The notes beneath the pieces are model-generated. The model was not told the origin of the DNA, ran no database searches, and saw only the letters and a list, made by a program, of their open reading frames with translations. From Nonomuraea antri (GTDB lineage: Bacteria; Actinomycetota; Actinomycetes; Streptosporangiales; Streptosporangiaceae), in assembly GCF_013283785.1 (NCBI RefSeq), contig NZ_JABCPZ010000105.1:1-34376 (forward strand): a stretch of DNA of 34,376 nucleotides. The letters are read 5' to 3'. Every line of letters begins with the position of its first letter. The first letter of the stretch is position 1. Positions 15,760 through 21,953 of this stretch are shown here, in pieces. A program made the translations under genes and the position numbers.

Positions 15760-15831
15760 GTCGGTCCCCTCCACGGGATCGGCCACGCCCCGGGAGTGTT
15801 GGCGCACTCGCCGGGGTTCTTTGCTCTCACT

Positions 15832-16186
15832 TTACCGCAGTGACCTGCGGATTTGGGCTGCTATGAGGGCCAATACGGTGTCACGTTCGACCGTCATCGG
15901 CGTCTCAAGATACTTTGCTGATCTTCCCTCGTCATGACGCAGTCCAAGATCCTCATGCTGTCGGACAGCGTCAATAAGGGGTGTCGTACGAGACGGCACC
16001 CCTCAACCCCCCTTCGTCCACGGACGGCGTGCCCGAGTCGGAGAGGATGCTCTCCTCCAGCGGGACGAGTTTTTGTGACTCGCCGAGCAGGTGGAGAAGG
16101 GCGATGTTCAGGCCCTTGATCGCGCCCGCCCGCTCTCGGGCGGACACGGCCTTGAGGTTGAGCTTCAACCGCGCGCTCTTGGGCAC
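15832..16186 (-). pseudogene. HK97 gp10-like head-tail connector protein with an internal +1 frameshift
   Basis: GTG at 16186 has AGGAGGT upstream. The zero frame reads 71 residues to GAVSYDTPY, then meets TGA (15971-15973). Skipping one T gives the exact continuation of this family: DAVRQHEDLGLRHDEG, then RSAKYLETPMTVERDTV and a helix ending IRRSLR before TAA at 15832-15834, for 117 residues in total, a normal length. The HK97 gp10 family forms part of the head-tail interface. Either one base has been inserted (mutation or sequencing error) or +1 frameshifting restores the protein. A hairpin (15977-16003) ends one codon before the TGA. The part after the shift is markedly less GC-rich and abuts the HNH gene. 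Confidence 0.75.
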
Positions 16187-16202
16187 CCGCTCACCTCCTA
16201 AC

Positions 16203-16535
16203 TCAGGTGAGGGCGACCTCAAGATGCGACGGCACCCGCACGGTGCCGCCGTCGTGTCGCGCGTTGGTGATGGCGACCCCGGTCCGGCCGTCCGGCAGCG
16301 TCACCCGCGACCCGACTGGGCAGGTCACGGTGAGCTGCACGCGGATGGTGGACTCGCTGATGACCTCGGTCCCGGACGCCGACCGGACCCGGCGGCGCCG
16401 GTTGTCGACCAGCGCCCGCACGGTGACAGGCGGCCCCCAGACCGGGCCGAACGAGCCCGACCCGAGGTAGGGCTCGATCGTGACGTCTTGGCCGAGCTGC
16501 GTGAGCATCCACCCGGGGATGCGCCCGCGCGCCAT
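16203..16535 (-). CDS. Head-tail connector / stopper-like protein
   Basis: 110 residues. ATG at 16535 overlaps the preceding stop codon (TGATG), with GGGA upstream; a GTG four codons earlier is less convincing. Beta-rich pattern: QDVTIEPYLGSGSFGPVWGP, then VTVRALVDNRRRRVRSASGT, VQLTVTCPVGSRVTLPDG and a final strand region. This is typical of the small head-closure/stopper proteins encoded between the gp6-like adaptor and the gp10-like protein. Confidence 0.65.
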   Translation of the reverse strand: MARGRIPGWMLTQLGQDVTIEPYLGSGSFGPVWGPPVTVRALVDNRRRRVRSASGTEVISESTIRVQLTVTCPVGSRVTLPDGRTGVAITNARHDGGTVRVPSHLEVALT

Positions 16536-16957
16536 CAGGAGTCCCACATGCTGACGCCACGCAGCGTGAACGCGGCGGCCAGGATCTCGACGGCTTCGCG
16601 CGAGATGCGCGGATCATCCCCGCCCCCGCCCGAGCTGCTCGACCGGCTACCGCGCGAGTAGCTGATGCTGCCCGCGGTGACGCTGGTCAGGTTCCCGCCC
16701 GCGCCGGTGCCGTCGTCGCCGTTCGCCTCCCACCACTCGACCAGGGCGCAGCACGCGTCACGGACGGCGGTGCGCTGGTCCTGGTCGGTGGGATAGCCGT
16801 CGGTGTCGACGTCGTAGAACGCCGTCTTGAGCAGGTTGTTGTCGATCAGCCTGCTCGCGCGGGAGAGGTCCCGATCCGTGATGCCGTCCGGCACCGGATC
16901 AGGCGAGTACCAGTCGGCCAGCTCGGCGAGGGTCGCGTAGACGCGCGCCACGGCCAC
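16535..16957 (-). CDS. Head-tail adaptor (gp6-like connector)
   Basis: 140 residues if GTG 16957 is used. The GTG at 16951 is better spaced from GAGAGGGGG, so the protein may be two residues shorter. Helical fold pattern: YATLAELADWYSPDP, then DRDLSRASRLIDNNLL and RTAVRDACCALVEWWEANGD. A Ser/Gly-rich loop and a last helix follow (SREAVEILAAAF). This is the plan of HK97 gp6/phage adaptor proteins that dock under the portal ring. Confidence 0.72.
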   Translation of the reverse strand: MAVARVYATLAELADWYSPDPVPDGITDRDLSRASRLIDNNLLKTAFYDVDTDGYPTDQDQRTAVRDACCALVEWWEANGDDGTGAGGNLTSVTAGSISYSRGSRSSSSGGGGDDPRISREAVEILAAAFTLRGVSMWDS

Positions 16958-16963
16958 CCCCTC

Positions 16964-17311
16964 TCAGTCGAGGGCGGCGACCGTGACGTTCGCCGGTGTG
17001 GTCCCCGCGTAGTCGATCCACACCGTGCCGTCAGCGCGTCGGTACTCGGGGCCGAACGGCCCGCACAGGCGCCGCGCGCCGGCGGCCACGGTGATCGGCA
17101 GGTCAGCGACGGCCAGCGCGGACGCGCCGACCGTGGCCGCTGACTGCACGGTGACGGTGAGCGCGGCGTCGTCGCCGTTGTTGACGTAGAACTTCCGGCC
17201 CGGTGCCCACACGAAGCTGTTGCCGTCGGTGAGCTCCGCTGGGGTGTCGACGCCGTCGAGGTCGATGCCCCCCTCGGAGGGGGTGACAGCGGTCAGCGCA
17301 GTACGCGCCAT
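16964..17311 (-). CDS. Capsid-associated beta-rich protein, decoration-like
   Basis: 115 residues. ATG with AGGAGG 6 nt upstream. Beginning MARTALTAVTPSEGGIDLDG, then NSFVWAPGRKFYVNNGDDAALTVTVQSA, and ending DGTVWIDYAGTTPANVTVAAL. This beta-sandwich type of small protein is common directly downstream of actinophage major capsid genes. It may decorate or reinforce the capsid, but I know of no demonstrated function. Confidence 0.6.
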   Translation of the reverse strand: MARTALTAVTPSEGGIDLDGVDTPAELTDGNSFVWAPGRKFYVNNGDDAALTVTVQSAATVGASALAVADLPITVAAGARRLCGPFGPEYRRADGTVWIDYAGTTPANVTVAALD

Positions 17312-17320
17312 CAGGGCCTC

Positions 17321-17623
17321 CTATCGGGCCTTGCGGCTGGTGCTGGCCGGGGTGGCGGCGGGCTGCGCGGGCTTGGTCTCCTCGCCTCCGCCGTCACCCT
17401 CGTCGCCGCCGCCGTCGCCGTCAGCCGGCTTCTCGGCCGGCTTCTCGGGCTCCTCGACCGCGGTCTCCTCGATGACCTCGATGTCGTAGCCCTTGCGCCG
17501 GAAGTAGTCGAGCGCCGTACCGGCCTCGTCCTCTGCGACCCGGGCAACACCCTTGTGGAAGCCGACGCCGCCCACGCTGCCGTGGTAGTCCTGCGACGGC
17601 GCGGTGATCTTGTAGTAGCGCAT
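17321..17623 (-). CDS. Hypothetical protein after the major capsid gene
   Basis: 100 residues. ATG overlaps the capsid stop codon by one base (TGATG). The N-terminal ~50 residues are a small beta/alpha unit (YYKITAPSQDYHGSVGGVGF, then GTALDYFRRKGYDIEVIEE). The C-terminal half is disordered, rich in Glu, Pro, Gly and Asp, ending in a basic STSRKAR. Proteins of this pattern commonly follow phage capsid genes. Function unknown. Confidence 0.6.
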   Translation of the reverse strand: MRYYKITAPSQDYHGSVGGVGFHKGVARVAEDEAGTALDYFRRKGYDIEVIEETAVEEPEKPAEKPADGDGGGDEGDGGGEETKPAQPAATPASTSRKAR

Positions 17624-18681
17624 CAGGCAGCCACCTTCACGTTCCTCAGGACCCCGCACGCCTTGGTGTTGCGGAGCACGACAGCGCCGGGGCCGACCTC
17701 GATCTCTCCGGTCTTGACCGCACCCGCGGTGGAGAAGTCCGGCAGCCACGACCGGACGAACTGGCGGCCCGCCATGGCCGCGCCGTGGAACGAGTCGAGC
17801 CCGAACGTCACGGCGTACAGGTCGGTGAGGCCGGTGATGTTGCCGCCAGCGCCAGCGCCGTCCGGGTCACGGGTCTCGATCGGGACGATCGGCCCCGCCC
17901 CGGTCGCGTTGTCGCCGGCGTCGATGAGCACCCAGTCGCCGTACCGCTCGATCTGACGGCCCAGGTCGTCCTTCTCCGACGTGTAGATCGCCGCCCACCG
18001 GGCCAGCGCCCTCAGACGGGCGATGCTCTTGGTGTTGCCGATGATGGCCTTGACCCCGGGCGGCAGCGCGCCAGGGGCGCCGAGGTCACCCGAGCCGGTC
18101 TTGCTCGGGACGATCGAGGACAGCCACTCGTCGACCATGTCGAGCCGCTGGTTGGCCTTGACCTGGCTGTCCACCGTGGCCACGGTCCAGTCGGTGTACT
18201 TGGTCGCGTCCGCCGGGATGTACTCGGTCGAGCTGCCGACCAGCAGCTTGTCCAGGCCGTCGAAACCGTTGACGTCCACGGCGGTGTCGCCGTTGATCAT
18301 GGCGTCGGTCAGCTTGGTCATGGTGCCGACCAGGAGCTGCTGCATCTGGAATGCGACCTCGGCGGTCTGCGCCGGGCCGAGCCCGTCGAGCACCCGGTCA
18401 ACCTCGAAGCTCCCGCCGAGGGGCTTGAGGCTCACGGTCTTGTGCTCGCGCTCGGCCACGCCGGGCGTGTACTCCGCGTTGATCGCGCGGAACGCGCCCG
18501 CCCTGGCGGTCTTGAGCAGGGTGTAGCCGTACACCAGAGAGGCACCGCCGGTGCCGGGGGTGACGGTGTCGTCCCACACGATCTGGTCGGCCACCCACGA
18601 GTACCGACGAAGATTGTCGATCACCTCGTGAGTGATGTCGTCACGCGCGTTGACCTGCGCCTGAGCAAGGGTAACGGGCAC
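17623..18681 (-). CDS. Major capsid protein (HK97 fold expected)
   Basis: 352 residues. GTG at 18681 has AGGAGGG 5 nt upstream. Follows the scaffold gene, with an N-terminal helix (ITHEVIDNLRRYSWVADQI) and the usual E-loop/P-domain layout (VYGYTLLKTARAGAFRAINA; FQMQQLLVGTMTKLTDAMIN; VKAIIGNTKSIARLRALARW). It ends in a beta region (EIEVGPGAVVLRNTKACG). Builds the icosahedral head. No protease gene is visible, so maturation must depend on a scaffold that is expelled whole or on another protein. Confidence 0.85.
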   Translation of the reverse strand: MPVTLAQAQVNARDDITHEVIDNLRRYSWVADQIVWDDTVTPGTGGASLVYGYTLLKTARAGAFRAINAEYTPGVAEREHKTVSLKPLGGSFEVDRVLDGLGPAQTAEVAFQMQQLLVGTMTKLTDAMINGDTAVDVNGFDGLDKLLVGSSTEYIPADATKYTDWTVATVDSQVKANQRLDMVDEWLSSIVPSKTGSGDLGAPGALPPGVKAIIGNTKSIARLRALARWAAIYTSEKDDLGRQIERYGDWVLIDAGDNATGAGPIVPIETRDPDGAGAGGNITGLTDLYAVTFGLDSFHGAAMAGRQFVRSWLPDFSTAGAVKTGEIEVGPGAVVLRNTKACGVLRNVKVAA

Positions 18682-18690
18682 GATGCCCTC

Positions 18691-19437
18691 CTATCGGTAG
18701 TGTTTGCTGATGGCCCCGGCCAGGCCGCCGGCGGGGCGCTTGCTGCCGCCGCTCGGGGCGCCGGGGATCTCGCCGCCCGACCTGGACGGCTTGGGCTTGG
18801 GCTCCTCGGCCAGCGCGGCGCCGAGCTTGGGATTGGCCTTGACGGCGGTCTGGATCGCGTCGGCCACGGCCTTGTCGAACCCGTCGTCGGACGGGTCGAG
18901 AGCGTCGAGGGCCCTGAGGAAGCCTCGGCTGTCGAGCAGCGCATCAGCGTCGCCGCCGTTCTTGGCGGCGGCCTTGTACACGGCCAGTTCGACGGTCTTG
19001 GCCCGGAGCGCGCCCTCGGTGCTGCCGAGCTTGGTCGTGAGCTGCTCGGCGACCGCCTTGGGGTCCTCGTCCTTGGACTTGAGGCCGAGGGCCTCCGCGA
19101 CCTTGTCGAGCAGCGCCTTGCCGTCCGCAGCGGCCTTGTCCGCCGCCTGCTTGTTGGCCTTGGCGCGGGTCTCCTGCTCGCGGGCCTTGCGCTTCCAGAA
19201 CTCCAGGTCGTCGCCGGGCTTGGACTTGCCGGTGTCCGGCTTGTCACCGGTCTCGTCGGGCTTGTCCTGCGCGTCGTCGGGCTTGCCGTCGTCAGCGGTC
19301 GAGTCCGTTGCGGTCTCGTCCGTCTGCGTGGTGTCGTCCTCGCCCGAGCCGCCGGCGATGAGGCGGATCGGCCGGCCGTCCTTGCGGTAGCCGATGATGG
19401 CGCCGGGCACGGTGATGACTGGAGTGTCGAGCAGCAT
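18691..19437 (-). CDS. Scaffolding protein
   Basis: 248 residues. ATG with GGGAGA 5 nt upstream. Low-complexity acidic N-terminus (DDTTQTDETATDSTADDG ... PDTGKSKPGDD), then a long helix (LEFWKRKAREQETRAKANKQ ... KALLDKVAEALGL), then a basic C-terminal tail (GGSKRPAGGLAGAISKHYR). This charge layout, and the place immediately before the major capsid gene, identify a capsid scaffold. No protease motif seen. Confidence 0.85.
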   Translation of the reverse strand: MLLDTPVITVPGAIIGYRKDGRPIRLIAGGSGEDDTTQTDETATDSTADDGKPDDAQDKPDETGDKPDTGKSKPGDDLEFWKRKAREQETRAKANKQAADKAAADGKALLDKVAEALGLKSKDEDPKAVAEQLTTKLGSTEGALRAKTVELAVYKAAAKNGGDADALLDSRGFLRALDALDPSDDGFDKAVADAIQTAVKANPKLGAALAEEPKPKPSRSGGEIPGAPSGGSKRPAGGLAGAISKHYR

Positions 19438-19445
19438 GCGTGTCT

Positions 19446-19507
19446 CCCGTTTCGGGATGGGTGTGGTGGGTTGCCCGTTGCGGGCAGGGGCGCCGCCCGT
19501 TGCGGGC
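19446..19507 (-). repeat. Three short hairpin repeats in the scaffold leader
   Basis: CCCGTTTCGGG (19446-19456) and two copies of GCCCGTTGCGGGC (19473-19485 and 19495-19507) on the plus strand. Each is a small stem-loop, and on the minus-strand transcript each reads CCCGNAACGGG. They are spaced 22-28 nt apart in the 233-nt gap between the MuF-type gene and the scaffold gene. Confidence 0.7.
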
Positions 19508-19670
19508 GGAAGATCAGGTGGGGGCGTTCGAGCGCAGGCGGGAACGCTCCAGGGCCGCCACAGACGCCCCAGGAGGGTGCGGGCGGCACAGATACCTCAC
19601 TGGTGCGCGAAAGGTGCGCACGGGGCCGCACAGGCGCGGACGGCGGCAGCGTGCGCTCCTGCGCGAGGTG
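19508..19670 (-). other. Rest of the long leader upstream of the scaffold gene
   Basis: No gene on either strand that I can support. A possible weak hairpin, GTGCGC-ACCTTTC-GCGCAC, is present. Unusual because other late-operon genes overlap or nearly touch. It may hold an internal promoter or an RNA element, but I cannot identify clear promoter boxes. Confidence 0.4.
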
Positions 19671-21923
19671 TCAGATCGGGCCGCGAAGATCAGGAGGCAG
19701 CAGGTCCAACGCGCTGCCCTGCTGCGGCGGGCTGACGTCACCGACCGCGCCGCCCTCGGGGCCGCGCTTGCCAGGCGTGTTCCCGCCGCCGATCTGCTCG
19801 CGGTACGGCAGCCGTTTGAGCGTCGGGTTGGCTGCGAGGTGGTCGCGCATGATCTGCTGCCACGCGCGCACCCGCTCGGCCGCGGCCTGCTGCGCGTCCG
19901 GGGTCAAGGCCGCCGCCACGCGTTCCTTGTACTTGCGGATCTCCCGCTCGATCGCGCGCTGCCGGACGCGAGCCGCGTTGCCCTTGGGGTCGGCCGTGTT
20001 CGTCGGCAGCTTGGTCACACCAGGCAGATATGCCGAGATGCTGTGGCGGCAGTTCGGGTGGTGGAGACCGCGCGCTCGGGCCTCGTCCAGGGTGGCGACC
20101 ACGTCGACTTCGATGAAGACGTCGTCCTCGATCATGTGCTCAAACTTGATCTTCCCCGAACGGGCATCAGGGCCAATCGATAGAACTTTGCCCTCGAACG
20201 GCCTACAATTGTGCGTAACGATGCCGTTCGCGATAAACCAGGCCGGTTCAGTCGAAAGGTCCCAGACGTGCCCCGAGTAATGACGGACGTCGACATTGAC
20301 AATCTCGTCCAGCGCTACCGTGCCGGCGAGACGATTAAGCAGCTCATGGCCGCCTTCCACATCGGCCATCGGAAGGTCGTCACCCATCTCGCCTCGCGTG
20401 GAGTCGAGGTAGCCACGAATGGCCAGCGCACCCGCAAACTCAGCGACGAGCAGGCCGCCGACCTTGTCACCCGCTACCAGAACGGGGAGACCATCACGGA
20501 CCTCGGCATCGCCTATGAAGTCAGCGACCGCGCTGTCACCGACTACCTGCGACGAGCAGGCGTCCAGGCCAGGCCCAAGCACAACGGCATCGTCCGCTAC
20601 ATGGCCGAACTGACCCATCACGAGCGCTCCACCATGGCCAGGGAGACCATGCTCAAGCGCTGGCGCGATGCCACTCCCGAACAGCGCGCCCAGATGCTCG
20701 ACCCCATGCACGAGGCCAACACCGGCAGGCCCCGGCCCAGCGAGGTACGCGAGGCCATCGCTCTGGCCAAAGAGCGTCGAGCGGGCTCCGATTCGATCTA
20801 TGAGGCTCAGGTCGCGCACTGGCTCACAGAGCGCGGCGCCGTCTTCCGGCAGCAGGCCCTCATTGGGGAACACTGCGCGGATTTCGCGATAGGCAATGTT
20901 GCGGTCGAGATCACGACGGGTTGGGCCCGCAAGAAGGAGTGGAGCCCGCGTTTTGCCCGCTTCTTCAATGAGGGTTGGCACCTGTACGTCATCTGGCATG
21001 ACACCCGGGTACCGCTGCTCTCCGTTGTGGCTGATGACTTGGTCGCCTGGCTGAAGATCCTTGAGAGCGCGCCACCCGGCGGCGGTGAGCACCGGGTGAT
21101 CTGGCGTTCCCGTCAGATTCTTTCCGCTGGCCGTCGTGATGCTGATTACGTCGCCGGTGTACTCCGATCGAGTACGCCACGTGGGTACTGGCCCCTCTAC
21201 GACGGTGCCGGGGACGAGACATAGGCGGCACTCTTGTACGACGTCCTGGACGTACACGAGCTCTAGGCCGACCTCGGCCAGGCGGTGGTTCTGGGCCTCG
21301 ACGGCCGCCCGCTTGACGTTGGTGCGGGTCACCATCTCCGCGTACGAGCTCAGCCGCCAGCGACGGCCGGCGGAGTCGACAAAATCGGTGATGCCCTTGT
21401 CCACCAGCCGCTGCCACACCGCCTGCGCCGCCTGCCTGCGCGTGAACGCCCCGGACGCGATGCGGGCCGCGGATTCGACCTGCACGGCCCGGTAGGCGTC
21501 GAGCATGTCGCGCAGGATGTTGCGGCTGACGTGGCCCAGGTCGGTGTGCACGGCTCGGGCGATGGCCTCGATGGTGGCGATGTTCGGCGCGACCTCGGAC
21601 GCCGCGCGGGCGTCCTGGCCGATCCCCGACCGGGGAAACCAGCCCTCCGGTAGGCCGGTCAGCGCGCCGCCATACCCGGCCGCGTACGCTGCAGCCACCG
21701 CCTGACGGATCGCCGGGCCAGCGCTGCTGGACAGCGCAGCGAGGATCGTCTGAGCCGCACGCCGAAGCTTCGCGAGCGCGTCGGCCTTGTCCTGCAGCGG
21801 GTTCGCGGCGAGCCCGTCTCGGAGCCGCGCGGTGACCGCGCGGACCGTGGCCAGCTCGACGCGCCGGTACAGGTCGGCGACGGTGGCGGCGATCTGGTCG
21901 AGCTGCTGCTCACTGACGGCCAC
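19671..21923 (-). CDS. MuF-type minor head protein interrupted by an intein
   Basis: Precursor of 750 residues. GTG at 21923 has GGGAGGTGG upstream. N-extein (1-234) is helical and C-extein (573-750) contains the MuF hallmark HHPNCRHSISAYLPG. Joining them gives ECRLC-RPFEGKVLSIG, the conserved cysteine-containing motif of phage MuF-type head morphogenesis proteins, in a 412-residue mature protein. Inserted between L234 and C573 is a 338-residue intein beginning CLVPGTV and ending GIVTHN, so splicing through Cys1, the terminal Asn and the +1 Cys would restore the conserved motif. The protein is thought to sit inside the head near the portal and is encoded just after it. Confidence 0.88.
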   Translation of the reverse strand: MAVSEQQLDQIAATVADLYRRVELATVRAVTARLRDGLAANPLQDKADALAKLRRAAQTILAALSSSAGPAIRQAVAAAYAAGYGGALTGLPEGWFPRSGIGQDARAASEVAPNIATIEAIARAVHTDLGHVSRNILRDMLDAYRAVQVESAARIASGAFTRRQAAQAVWQRLVDKGITDFVDSAGRRWRLSSYAEMVTRTNVKRAAVEAQNHRLAEVGLELVYVQDVVQECRLCLVPGTVVEGPVPTWRTRSEYTGDVISITTASGKNLTGTPDHPVLTAAGWRALKDLQPGDQVISHNGEQRYPGVMPDDVQVPTLIEEAGKTRAPLLLAGPTRRDLDRNIAYREIRAVFPNEGLLPEDGAALCEPVRDLSLIDRIGARSTLFGQSDGLAYLAGPGPAGVGLVHGVEHLGALFGSGIAPALEHGLPGHGGALVMGQFGHVADDAVVLGPGLDACSSQVVGDSAVADFIGDAEVRDGLPVLVAGDKVGGLLVAEFAGALAIRGYLDSTRGEMGDDLPMADVEGGHELLNRLAGTVALDEIVNVDVRHYSGHVWDLSTEPAWFIANGIVTHNCRPFEGKVLSIGPDARSGKIKFEHMIEDDVFIEVDVVATLDEARARGLHHPNCRHSISAYLPGVTKLPTNTADPKGNAARVRQRAIEREIRKYKERVAAALTPDAQQAAAERVRAWQQIMRDHLAANPTLKRLPYREQIGGGNTPGKRGPEGGAVGDVSPPQQGSALDLLPPDLRGPI
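20181..20209 (+). promoter_or_regulatory. Candidate antisense promoter at the intein C-junction
   Basis: TAGAAC (20181-20186), 17-nt spacer, TACAAT (20204-20209). The -10 box is formed by the bases encoding the Asn/+1 Cys junction read on the opposite strand. It would start RNA near 20216, about 50 nt ahead of the nuclease start. The -35 is weak; inference only. Confidence 0.35.
20208..21221 (-). mobile_element. Intein (Hint domain, class 1-type) in the MuF-type protein
   Basis: 338 residues, precursor 235-572. Hint N-part: Cys1 block A CLVPGTVVEG, YTGDVISI, and block B TGTPDHPVLTAAGW with the conserved TxxH (residues 40-42 region), then LQPGDQVISHN to about residue 67. Hint C-part: DEIVNVDVRHYSGHVWDL and AWFIANGIVTHN (about 304-338) with the penultimate His and terminal Asn, followed by +1 Cys. 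The self-excision activity is thus likely intact. The linker of about 235 residues between them has no LAGLIDADG, HNH or GIY-YIG motif in the sense frame and reads like a non-protein sequence (GPGPAGVGLVHGVEHLGALF). The information appears to lie on the other strand. Confidence 0.9.
20268..21224 (+). CDS. Putative homing endonuclease nested antisense in the intein
   Basis: 318 residues from GTG 20268, which has AAAGG 8 nt upstream; the open frame begins at GTG 20211 and an ATG lies at 20280. Two HTH units lie at ~8-46 (LVQRYRAGETIKQLMAAFHI) and ~57-99 (LVTRYQNGETITDLGIAYEV), as in phage DNA-recognition modules. A helical linker follows, then a nuclease-like domain ~176-247: YEAQVAHWL with E179, then HCADFAIGNVAVEITTGW with D205 and E214, and WHLYVIWHD with H244/D245. 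This is the E...D...E layout of Vsr/PD-(D/E)XK-type enzymes. Codons are exactly antiparallel to those of the intein. Third positions in this frame are mostly G/C (16 of the first 20 codons from the ATG against 12 of 20 first positions), as for a coding frame. The stop TAG is the complement of extein codon CTA. Probable role: cutting intein-free alleles so that the intein spreads. Confidence 0.75.
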   Translation: MPRVMTDVDIDNLVQRYRAGETIKQLMAAFHIGHRKVVTHLASRGVEVATNGQRTRKLSDEQAADLVTRYQNGETITDLGIAYEVSDRAVTDYLRRAGVQARPKHNGIVRYMAELTHHERSTMARETMLKRWRDATPEQRAQMLDPMHEANTGRPRPSEVREAIALAKERRAGSDSIYEAQVAHWLTERGAVFRQQALIGEHCADFAIGNVAVEITTGWARKKEWSPRFARFFNEGWHLYVIWHDTRVPLLSVVADDLVAWLKILESAPPGGGEHRVIWRSRQILSAGRRDADYVAGVLRSSTPRGYWPLYDGAGDET

Positions 21924-21953
21924 GCCACCACCTCCCTACACCGGCCCGGGCCG

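Noticed and set aside
20211..20267. Start of the nested nuclease at GTG 20211
   Set aside because: The first 19 codons would simply be the complement of the highly conserved intein C-terminus and there is no ribosome-binding site; GTG 20268 has AAAGG at a good distance.
17785..20280. Very long plus-strand open frame (831 codons) across the capsid and scaffold region
   Set aside because: It lies antisense to three well-recognised genes, has low-complexity Arg/Gly/Ala/Val-rich translation and no domain. High-GC shadow frame. The nested nuclease gene next to it differs in having clear HTH and nuclease patterns.
20430..21020. Sense linker of the intein as an unknown in-frame endonuclease
   Set aside because: Its sequence is Gly/Ala/Leu/Val/Asp-rich with no LAGLIDADG, HNH or GIY-YIG pattern and looks like the complement of a real gene. 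I cannot exclude that it folds as a tolerated linker.
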